NCBI GenBank assembly: GCA_020796225.1
Contig: CM036754.1
Location: 13,593,867 to 13,657,866 of the forward strand
From: Arion vulgaris
Lineage: Eukaryota > Mollusca > Gastropoda > Stylommatophora > Arionidae
DNA length: 64,000 nt
Direction of reading: 5' to 3'
Shown: one piece after another, positions 36,491 to 47,200 of the stretch
Position numbering within the stretch: the first letter of the stretch is position 1
Layout of the letters: every line of letters starts with the position of its first letter
Notes under the pieces: generated by a model
What the model was told of the DNA's origin: nothing
What the model saw: the letters and a program-made list of their open reading frames with translations, nothing else
Database searches by the model: none
Made by a program: the position numbers and the translations under genes

Positions 36491-37345
36491 AAACAATATC
36501 ATATCTCAGAAACTGAAATATTTTGGTCGCAGTGATTTAAAGAAAGCAATAATGGAGGGTGTGGTTACTGGAAGACAAGACAAGGGGACGACTAAGATGA
36601 CGGTAACAAGGAAATCTTGAATATGACAATGGAGGAGTACAATAACTGGTCTCAGATACTGAGTCTTTCACACTGGATGTGGTGAGAGCAACATTCTGTA
36701 CATGACATGGGGACGATTAAGATGATGGTAAGGAAATTGTGAATATGACAATGGAGGAGCACAGTAACTGGTCTCAGATACTGAGAGTCTTTCACACTGG
36801 ATGTGGTGAGAGCAACATTCTGTACATGACATGACTAAGATGACGGTAGCAAGGAAATCGTGAATATGACAATGGAGGAGCACAGTAACTGGTCTCAGAT
36901 ACTGAGAGTCTTTCACACTGGATGTGGTGAGAGCAACATTCTATACATGACATGGGATGACTAAGATCTTCTTCTTTGCGTCGTCCTTACGACCAATTTT
37001 AATCACTCTTTGTGATATGTTTGATCTTTGCCAAGAACGTATATACGTTGCATATTGGTTTGATAGGCCCCTAAACGCATAGACTTCTACACGCTTAGGA
37101 CACATGCATCCGATTTCAGCCAAACCTCCTTAGTCGCCTCTTACGACATGCGTGGCAGGTAACAGTGGTTCTATTCTTTACACCCAAATTTGGGCCCGGT
37201 AACCACTCGGGCGGATGGATGACTAAGATGACGGTAGCAAGGAAATCGTGAATATGACAATGGAGGAGCACAGTAACTGGTCTCAGATACTGAGAGTCTT
37301 TCACACTGGATGTGGTGAGAGCAACATTCTATACATGACATGGTA
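36490..37345 (-). repeat. Tandem array grown from a LINE 3' end, about 121-bp unit
   Basis: On the plus sense, 36500-36710 is a LINE C-terminal remnant (ctgaaatattttggtcgcagtga; IMEGVVTGRQDKG). Its last part, from ACTAAGATGACGGTA to GAGCAACATTCTGTACATGAC, is repeated about four times (starting near 36595, 36715, 36835 and 37217). The fourth unit is separated by SINE-1 36968-37216. Open frames here, such as 36668-36916, are array artefacts. Confidence 0.78.
36968..37216 (-). mobile_element. SINE-1, 13-bp target duplication
   Basis: GGATGACTAAGAT at 36955-36967 and 37217-37229. The insertion hit a unit of the tandem array, so it postdates the array. Confidence 0.9.
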
Positions 37346-37684
37346 CATGATGAAATGGAAGACATGGGATATATGTAATGTACAAAAATGTAGTTAAAAG
37401 ATATGTAGTTGTCTAGAAATGATATTCACTGATTGGTTAGTAACATGTTTCACTTGTATCAGAACATTCCCAGCTAATGTATGTCAATAGTTAGAGAGCT
37501 GGCTTTGCAATTAAATTGAATTCATTTCTCAGTGTCAGCATAAACTAAATCACTTCCCGGAGTAGGTATGAATTGAAATCACATCAGACTGTAGGTCTAT
37601 TGTCTTTCAGCAGGTGGATGATGGATTTGGTTGTCCACTCTTGCCGTTAAGCGCAGAGATGGAAGCTTTAATATGCGTTCCAGG

Positions 37685-37925
37685 GCCAGATGAATCGCCC
37701 TTGTGTTATACCCCGTGTTTATTTAGTGTGGTCGTCCACCTGCCCAGCATGTTCAACGACGGATGACAAGCTCCCTGTGAGCGCGGTTCAATTCATCGAG
37801 CTGGCAGAAAAGCCACAGGTTCTCCAGATTTACAGTGTTTGTGGCGCCGAACCAAAGGGTTACGATGTCCATGGCACCCAGTCAAAGAAAGCTCAAGTGC
37901 TTCTGGATCGGAAAAAAAATTTAGC
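37685..37925 (+). repeat. SINE-7 copy
   Basis: Reverse complement of 3600-3786: GCAGAAAAGCCACAGGTTCT, CCAGATTTACAGTGTTTGTG, GAACCAAAGGGTTACGATG, AAGTGCTTCTGGATCGG and an A-run at 37913-37919. About 60 bp longer at the 5' end. Confidence 0.75.
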
Positions 37926-37929
37926 GTGG

Positions 37930-38680
37930 TCTTGATATTCTCTATCCATCTTTTTCTTAGTCTTCCCTTGGCTCTAGTACCTATCTCTTTTTATTGTATG
38001 CTGTTATGGGTTGTATTCCATTCTCATTAAATGTCCAAACCACTGCAATTGTTGTCTTGCAATGTATTTGGTGCATGAAGTTATGCCCACTCTGCTTCTG
38101 ATGTCCTTGTTTTGAAATATATTTTTCCTGGTGACCCCCATCGTCTTCCTCAAGCATTTCATTTCACATGTTAGTGTAGGTATGAAAAAATAAGTAAGTC
38201 ACTGGTTCAGTGAGTTAAGGAAGGGAAGTTAGTGAGGCAGTGACATCTCATCAGTCACATGCATCTGGTATAGACAATAAAAACAGTGGAATCAACCGTA
38301 TCTGCTCAGAGATTGAAATAAACATACATATCACAGTAACAATGCAAATAGAAGAGTTACATTGTTATACATTCACATTTTGGGTCATGTTTGACTCCAA
38401 CAGGGAGCTGATGGTAACCACTGTGATTAGACTCTCAAGTCCACCATCAGACAACATGATGAAAAATAAAACATTTAAAATTAAAAATAAACGAAAAAGA
38501 TATTGCAGAATCACATTATATTATGCTTCAAGATATCACTCACATCAAATATGGATTCCATTTTTTTTCCTACATTAGACAAGACTTTTCTCTTTCAACA
38601 TCAGACAAGACTTATTCTTTCATTATCATAAAGTATAATAGTGGAATCCAAGATTGTAAACTCAGAATATAAGCATATGA
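37930..38680 (+). other. Spacer, weak LINE traces only
   Basis: 37930-38170 looks like the antisense end of a decayed LINE (TTGTATTCCATTCTCATTAAATGTCC and similar phrases). The rest holds nothing recognised. This interval may contain the missing ERLEC1 terminal exon, but I could not locate it. Confidence 0.35.
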
Positions 38681-38689
38681 ATATATATA

Positions 38690-39150
38690 ATTACTATTTG
38701 ACAGAACATGGACGACACTTGAATATAATTAATATTTGATAGAACATAGACAACACTTGAATATAATTACTATTTGACAGAACATGGACACTTGAATATA
38801 ATTACTGTTTGACAAAACATGGACAACACTTGAATATAATTACTATTTGACGGAATATGGACGACACTTGAATATAATTACTATTTGACGGAATATGGAC
38901 GATACTTGAATATAATTACTATTTGACGGAATATGGACGACACTTGAATATAATTACTATTTGACAGAACATGGACACTTGAATATAATTACTGTTTGAC
39001 AAAACATGGACAACACTTGAATATAATTACTATTTGACGGAATATGGACGACACTTGAATATAATTACTATTTGACGGAATATGGACGACACTTGAATAT
39101 AATTACTGTTAGACAGAACACGGACAACACTTGAATACAATTACTGGTTA
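38690..39150 (+). repeat. Minisatellite, 36-39-bp unit with higher-order period of 187 bp
   Basis: About 12 units of ACACTTGAATATAATTACTA followed by TTTGACGGAATATGGACG. A 187-bp block of five units, recognised by a shortened unit (CATGGACACTTG) followed by GTTTGACAAAACATGG, starts at 38776 and again at 38963. Confidence 0.88.
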
Positions 39151-39199
39151 TAGTGTCGATGACCAGATACCAATGCATTGCTATTTCAAACTGATATAA

Positions 39200-39720
39200 T
39201 TACAAACATTGTGTGAGAAAATGAAGAAGCAAACTGTTGTGTTTCGCACAACCAACAAGATAACCTTTGAACTCGAACTCTCTCAACCAGCACAACATAT
39301 TTTTAGACTTCTATTGGGCCAAATAATCCATTATCGTCTGCATCTTTTAAAATGGGACAAAACAACACAGACTCCACCTGAAACAGATTTAGAAGATGAA
39401 TTATTGTTACAATAGAGAAATGATACAGTGTTACTGTCAACATCGCAAAATGGGATTGATAAATTTATAATGTAAGTATAGGAGAGAAACAAAATCTGTC
39501 TCAATGTGGCAAAAATAATGTCTGATAAAACAAGCATGATAAATAATATTTGTAAAAAAGGAGAGAAAATAGAAAATGTGAAGAGTTTTGAATATCTTGG
39601 TTCACTAATAACAGATGAAGAAATGTATGTGGTTACACTAGGGCAAAGCAGACACAAACATCTGTCTCAAATAATTGTGGTAATGATGTCATACTTAAAA
39701 CTACTCTCCCAGAGAGAATG
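39200..39720 (+). mobile_element. LINE-A fragment
   Basis: Reads NDTVLLSTSQNGIDKFI (from the RT palm), then [19 protein letters not shown], and stops. This matches 5330-5560 and 47250-47310. Confidence 0.65.
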
Positions 39721-39789
39721 AAGCAGTGTCCAGGGGTTGCTAGCCCTGCACAATGACTGTTAGTTTAGTTGATAGCGACCCCCTGCCAA

Positions 39790-40430
39790 GTAGGTGGCCC
39801 CACCTTCTGTTATTGCACACTTCACAGCAAGTAGCAGACTCCACCTTCTGTTATTGCACAACTTGCAGAGAGTATTGGCTCCACCTTCTGTTATTGCACA
39901 ACTTGCAGAGAGTATATGGCTCCATTTCTGTTATTGCACAACTTGCAGAGAGTATGTGGCTCCATCTCTGTTATTGCATAACTTGCAGAGAGTATGTGGC
40001 TCCATCTCTGTTATTGCATAACTTGCAGAGAGTATCTGGCTACATCTCTGTTAATGCATAACTTGCAGAGAGTATATGGCTCCATCTCTGTTATTGCACA
40101 ATTTGCAGAGTATGTGGCTCCATCTTTGTTATTGCACAACTTGCAGAGAGTATGTGGCTCCATCTCTGTTATTGCACAACTTGCAGAGAGTATGTGGCTC
40201 CATCTCTGTTATTATACAACTTGCAGAGAGTATGTGGCTCCATCTCTGTTATTGCACAACTTGCAGAGAGTATGTGGCTCCATCTCTGTTATTTCACAAC
40301 TTGCAGAGAGTAGGTGGCTCCATCTCTGTTATTGCACAACCTGTAGAGAGTATGTGGCTCCATCTCTGTTATTGCACAACTCACAGAGAGTAGGTGGCTT
40401 CATCTGTTGCCATTGCACACTTCAAAAAGT
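39790..40430 (+). repeat. Minisatellite, 40-bp unit, about 14 copies
   Basis: Unit TTGCAGAGAGTATGTGGCTC + CATCTCTGTTATTGCACAAC. Outer units are diverged and inner ones nearly identical. Because 40 is not a multiple of 3 and no frame of the unit has a stop, long open frames (189 and 105 codons) arise automatically. No sign of a gene. Confidence 0.9.
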
Positions 40431-40849
40431 AGCAGACTTCTGGGTATCAAAGAAAAATCTAGAGAGCACTATCCACAAAATCAGAATGGACAACAACATG
40501 AGAACTGGTGCTGCCTTTGAGCATGAAACATTACTAGTGACAGAGTTTGCTATCTCTCTTTGATCTCTACTTACTTATCCAGACAGCAGTGAAGCTAGAT
40601 ATATCAAGGTCTCCACTTGAAGGTGGAGTAGGGTCTTGGTCAGCTCTAGTTGACTAATCCTAACTTCTATCATCTCATTTACTATGTCTTAGAGCACAAT
40701 GTTTTCATTTATAATCCAGATGTAGATTTTATTAATTTTTTCTACTTATTCACATAAAAAAAAATGTATATATGTATTTATAAACCCTTTCCATATACAA
40801 TATGTGGGAAGGATTAGCATAATGCAAAAAGTCTTCACCAATCGACTCG

Positions 40850-41240
40850 GACATAAGAGTGTTGTGTGTTCTGTCTTATTGCACAGCTCATTCTCTCTGC
40901 GTCTCAGCAGAATGATGATTCTCAGGTATGCAAGTTTCTCTTGTGTTGTTGCAGCACATATTTGACGATCTTGTGAAAGGGACTCCCATCATGTGGTGTC
41001 TTTATCAAGACATTGAAGAGACAGAGTGTCTTTGATGCATTTATTCTGTTCACAACCAGGTTGTTTGGTCCCATCAAGCTTGCCATACGTCAGCTGTTTT
41101 GTTATTAAGTTTATCTGGCATTCGCACAACTTCACTGTCCATATCACTTGGGCCATCTGCAACAGAGTCTGGATACCTGGAATCTTGATACTCATGAAGA
41201 CTATGGTATTTGAGACATAGCCTCCAGTAGGAAGCATTGT
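40850..41240 (-). mobile_element. LINE-2 3' fragment
   Basis: Aligns with 29390-29720: TGTGTTCTGTCTTATTGC, TCAGCAGAATGATGATTCTCAG, GGCATTCGCACAACTTCACTG, TCACTTGGGCCATCTGCAAC. Confidence 0.65.
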
Positions 41241-41279
41241 ATTTTATGAAGATATAACTTATTTGTATACAGTACTCAC

Positions 41280-44200
41280 AGTTAACAGATACTGGCAAGA
41301 TTCGGGCTCAGCTAATGAAAGCACCATTGCATGAGGGTTCTTTGAATTCTGTAGGCACCTGTATGAATTTGATAAGTATCAACATCTCTAGAAGGGAATG
41401 AGTCAGATCTGACACCACACCATGCTACAGTATAATTCAATAAATGTGGTACTATGAAGTGGGGAGTTTTGTGCTAGTAAAATCTGATCAGTAATCCAAC
41501 TAAAAATTGCTATCATATTGGGCTCTCAGGTTATCAGGGGTTTCCAGAGTTAACAAATCAAATTTATACAAATGACTTTGTTAAAGAAACTACAATGAAA
41601 AACTGACATAATGTTAAAAGCAATTACAACATTATGTTCCATTAGGATTATTGAATTAAACAAATGGGAGTGTAAGTGGTTAAACTGCTGCCCTGCATTC
41701 TGAAGGTTGTAGGTTCAAATCCGGACCCTGTCGTTCTGTTCACGAGTGCATTTTTTCCAGAGGCCCCTAGGAAAATTAATTTGTTAAGTGATAAGATGTT
41801 GAGAGAGAGGGTTTCAGTCCATATTCAATGTATTCACTATTAGTACTGTCAAAGTAAAGTCAACTCCTGGACATCAAGTAAAATCAGCGACTGTGAGGGT
41901 GACACAATAATTATTCCAATTAACGTGGCTCTGGGGCACAGATAGCAACGCCTTGGGGTACAGATAGCGAAGTCGATAACATGCTTCACTAGCAACCATG
42001 TGCTGTGCTAATTCCAGGGCTCGAGGCTTCAACAAAAAATATATTTCTGGTGTGCACACAATACATGGTTTGGACTTCAAGTTTCCTGATCCTTTACTTG
42101 TAGATCTAAATTATAAGTAACTCAGAAGTTGGAGCTCATCTGAATGGTGAGGGACAATGATAAATTAAGCAATTCTTCATGCAAAAATCAGCAAGAAGTG
42201 CTATATTAAGTGCCCTGACCGACTGAGTGGTTATCGGGGCCCAAATTTGGGGTGTAAAGAATAAAACCACCATTACCTACCATGCATGTCGTTAGAGGCG
42301 ACTAAGGAGGTTATGCTGAAATCGGATGCACATGTCCTAAACGGTAGAAATCTATGCGCTTAGGGGCCTACCAAACAATGTGCAACGATACACGTCTTGG
42401 CAAAGATCAAACATATCACAAAGAGTGATTAAAATTGGTCGTAAAGAACGAACGCAAAGAAGAAGTGCCCTGACTACACCTGAATTCATAGCGGGCTAAC
42501 ATAGAAAAAAAACCCAGACCCTAGTGAGGAAGTCCCAGAAGTCTGACATAAAAACATCCGATGAACAAGGCCCTAGATGTGCATTCCAGGGCAGATGTGG
42601 TTGCCTCTATCTCTATTCTCATACTGGAAGTTGTTACTTTGTAAGTTCTGTTTGGCGATGACTTGTCTCTTACAATGACGGCCTCAGTGGTTAGCACACT
42701 GGCCTCCTAGATAGATAGTTTTGATTCGATCTCCCCAGAGTGGGTTTATTTTTCGACTACAAACAGCTCTCAGACTGACCCATGCTCAATTTGGTATCAG
42801 AACTTTGGGATAGTTCTTCTTCTGCGTCTCGCTAGATTGGGATTTCGATTCCTAACAAAGGCAACCGCCTGCCTCAGATCATCAGCCACGCCATACAGTT
42901 TGTCTTGGACGCTGGTGTAAGTGGGCCACCTCTTTCTTCTCAGGTCTGCATACTGGGGCAGTTCTGTAGGATATGTTCTGTTGTCATACTTGCTGGGGCA
43001 CAGGTCGTTGGTGCCTATCTTGAATTTGGTGTACAGGTGGTGTCTCATTCTGTTGTGACCCGTCCGAAGGCGAAGTATAGCTGTCTGGTCCCTTCTGGAC
43101 AGTTGGTAATATCCATCATTCTTATTGTAGAACTTTGGGGTAGTAAAAAATGACATGATGTTGATTACATCACACATCATGTGTAACTTCTTTTCTTTTG
43201 TCCTTAATGCTACAGGGTTGTTGTCCAATGTTATGGTTTTCTGTTTTTTTCTTGAGCTGTTCTAAGGGCGTGGGTGATAGTTATTTTTGCTTTTGACAGG
43301 ATTCTGCTATGCCATCTAACCATTTGTTTCGTGGCCTTCCCCACACCTTCATGTGGCACTGTCAAAGAAAAATATGGATCTAACACTGTTTGCCCTATTA
43401 TATCACATGGTTTGAAATCAGGTTCTTTGCTGTCTCTTACATCGATGCCATTAGCGAGTAAGTATTTGTTGCAACTTTATAATGATTCTTGATAGAGTAA
43501 TGTAGTGATGGTTTCATCTTAACCAAGTCTTAAACAATAATTTCTGAATATTGGGACAAGTGGGTGGGTGCCTCTATCTCTGACCAGCAATACTGAAGTC
43601 CACTTATATTGGTAGATGTATAGCCACAAGAGCTGCACTCAGCGCACAAGCGTGTTGGCCATTCTCCATAATGGGAAGGTGCAGTTGAGAGCTTTCCTTC
43701 AAATTCTGGAGTAGCAGGCTCACACAACCGCTGCCTTGTAGTTGGAAGATTAAAAAAAAGGGCTACGGTAGAAGACTAAAAAAAAAACTCTGTGCTGAAG
43801 CTAGATACTTTTGACTGACAAAAACGAGATGCAATGCAATGCAACAGATGTAAATTTTAAAAAATTTAACACAGAAGAAGAAGAGGCAAGCAACTTACTT
43901 TAATCGCACTTCACAATTTCTGGGTTTACCAGTCAAATCACAGACATCACCATCTGAATAGAACAGTGAAATTTGCCTAGCAGCAGGGAAGAAAAAACCA
44001 TTGTTTCTTTGAAAACAAAATATAGTTTCAAACTTGAATAAATAATTTAGTTTCTTGCAGATCTGATATATTTCTTAGTGTATAGAAACAATATAATTCA
44101 TTGAAGATCTAATGCAGTTCCTAGTTTGAACAAATAATATAGTTCTTTAAATACCTAATGTAGTTCTTAGTTTGAAAACAAATGCAAGTAGTGATAATAC

Positions 44201-47200
44201 ATACATAAGCGCTTCTGGAACAAAACAGATCATGAATAATTAGAGATTATCCTAGTTATTTCTAAAGTTTGAGATTCACAACAGCTGACGTGATGTGAAA
44301 ATGGCAATTGGTCTGGTAACCCTCTTAAGTAAATGGAAATTAAATCTGCACAACATATCAAGACATAAGTTTTCATTAAAACAAGATATTTTCCCATTTA
44401 AAGCTTTCACTTTACTAAGCCGATATAGTGGCTTCCTAATTTTTTTTATAAAGTAACACAAAGCCAGTATACTGACTAATTTCGTATGAATTGCAAAAAT
44501 AAATGCATTGTGAGGAAAAATAAATTACAGAGTAAAAAGCATTAAACGAGATATTTTTTCAGGTTAAACAAGATATTTTCCCCATTTAAACAAGATATTT
44601 TTCCCATTTCTATCAACACACACTGCGGTGAATATTCTGAAACTCACTTATGCTCATTTGCAGGATGAGGTCGTTTGAGTGGGTTATCATGCAGCCAGAT
44701 GATATGTTTCTCTTTGTTCCAGTAACCTAAATAGATGTTTGCATCTTTGCCCTGTTCCTAAACAAGGACAAGGTAAAAACAAAATTACAGTTACTAAATG
44801 TAAAATAGACATACAGGAAGAAGATGATGAATGGATATAAATAATTTTTACACTTTTTGTTTTCTATCTTATTCGCCACGAGTGTCTGGTCAAATGAATT
44901 AGAGCGCGACTCCCATACGGGAGATCTGGGTTCAATCCACGCTAAGGCCAAGGAGTTTTTAAAAAAATGAGAACATAAGAAAACATCATAACCTGAACAG
45001 TTTTGTTGTGACTGCAGTACACTAAATTCCACAGGCTCATGTCCCTCTTGTACTACACTGTCTAAAAACAGTATTACAGACAGTAGCGATAGTTTAACAT
45101 TTTTTATTTTTCTCATTTGTCTGCTATTAAACTCTGATCCTTTACTTGGGGATCTAAATTACAAGTATCTCTGGAAGTCAGAGTAAGGCTAGTCTGAATG
45201 GAGAGGGACACTGGTGATACAGAAAGCAAGCTTTACCGCAAAAGTCAGTCAGAGGTGACATATTAGGCTGCATGACTACCTCTGAAGTTGGAGAATACGG
45301 TGGGGACACTGATAAAAAGGAAAGCGGGCCTTGATGTAAAAATCAGTCACAAGCGTCATACAAGACTATACCTGAATTCATAGCAGAAATGCAAGAAGAA
45401 GGTTGCAAGACTATGCCTGAACTAATAGCGGGCAAATGCAAGAAGAAGAAGGCTGCAAGACTATGTCTGAACTAATAGCGGGCAAATGCAAGAAGAAGGT
45501 TCCAAGACTATGCCTGAACTAATAGCGGGCAAATGCAAGAAGAAGGCTCCAAGACTATGCCTGAACTAATAGCGGGCAAATGCAAGAAGAAGAAGGCTCC
45601 AAGACTATGCCTGAACTAATAGCGGGCAAATGCAAGAAGAAGAAGGCTGCAAGACTATGCCTGAACTAATAGCGGGCAAATGCAAGAAGAAGAAGGCTCC
45701 AAGACTATGCCTGAACTAATAGCGGGCAAATGCAAGAAGAAGAAGGTTGCAAGACTATGCCTGAATTAATAGCGGGCAAATGCAAGAAGAAGAAGGTTGC
45801 AAGACTATGCCTGAACTAATAGCGGGCAAATGCAAGAAGAAGAAGGTTGCAAGACAATGTCTGAACCAATAGCGGGCAAATGCAAGAAGAAGGTTCCAAG
45901 ACTATGCCTGAACTAATAGCGGGCAAATGCAAGAAGAAGAAGGCTGCAAGACTATGTCTGAACCAATAGCGGGCAAATGCAAGAAGAAGGCTCCAAGACT
46001 ATGCCTGAACTAATAGCGGGCAAATGCAAGAAGAAGAAGGCTCCAAGACTATGCCTGAACTAATAGCGGGCAAATGCAAGAAGAAGAAGGCTGCAAGACT
46101 ATGCCTGAATTAATAGCGGATAAACAACAAAACTCATTTTGAATTATAAAATTGACTTGAAATAGTAAATGGTGTCCGCAGCACTACCAGTGGTCATGAA
46201 GTGTAGATTATGTGAAAGTGTAGCACAGTTATACGTACAATATGTGAATATGTAACACAGTTATACGTACATTATGTGACTGCTTAACAAAGCTTCCAAA
46301 ACATAGTTCATGTTTCCACCAGCCTGCTCCCTGTTGATAAAAGATACATTTGTAAGCAGTTATTGGAGATGGTGTAAGCAGTTATTGGAGATGGTGTAAG
46401 CAGTTGTTGGAGAGAGTGTAAGCAGCAATTGTAGATGGTGTAAGCAGCTGTTGAAGATGGTGTAAGGAGCTGTTTGATATAGCATAAGGAGATGGTGTAA
46501 GCAGCTGTTGGAAATGGTGCATGCAACTATTGGAGATGGTGCAAGCAGTTGTTGGAGATGGTGTAAGGAGCTGTTTGATATAGCATAAGGAGATGGTGTA
46601 AGCAGCTTTTGGAGATGATGTAAACTGGATGCTTGATTGAGAGGCAGAGAGGGATTTGTGTTTAACCAGCGGATCACGGGAACCATGAGTATGCATACAC
46701 TAACCATCGGTTGTTGGAAACCTATGGTTCTGCCTGAAGTGCAATGATGTCGGTCCAATAACCAATTAAGATCTGTCAAGATGTTTGATCTGTCAAGATG
46801 TTTTACCACATTCAGTACAACGAGAGAGAGCATATCTTTATCATTGTGTCATTTAGTATCAAGTCCCTTGTGGAACTCGCCACCCCTGACAGATTACCCA
46901 AATACCTTTTCTATCACAAGCACGATGCCCTGTATGTCTTACTATCGTGATATTTCTTACCCCACTCAAACACTGACTGCCACTTAGAAAGTCCCTCAAT
47001 GTTTGCTTGTCTGTAACAGCCCCAAGCTTGGATTGTACATCTTGCTGCACCTTGGGCTGGTCTAGCTCTTCCTTTGGTATTGTCTTGCTAAAAATTTGGG
47101 TCTTCTTGGTGCACTTGTCTCCGGAGTACTTTCTTGAATCATATAGTCCTGTGTGGTATTATCAACAAATTGTAATAAAGCATACACAATCACTTATAGA

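Noticed and set aside
39994..40563. 189-codon open frame, possible Cys-rich repeat protein
   Set aside because: Entirely a 40-bp minisatellite; stop-free frames follow from the unit itself.
41262..41280. ERLEC1 ending by read-through at VSTVYK-stop
   Set aside because: The site is a good donor (ACT/gtgagt) at the place where relatives continue, so a further short exon is likelier; it was not found.
44886..44948. tRNA-like sequence with good A and B boxes
   Set aside because: No paired acceptor stem; resembles a SINE head or tRNA relic.
46308..46833. Overlapping minus-strand frames rich in [15 protein letters not shown] repeats
   Set aside because: Low-complexity 22-bp minisatellite; several frames are open at once and no splice or start context supports a gene.
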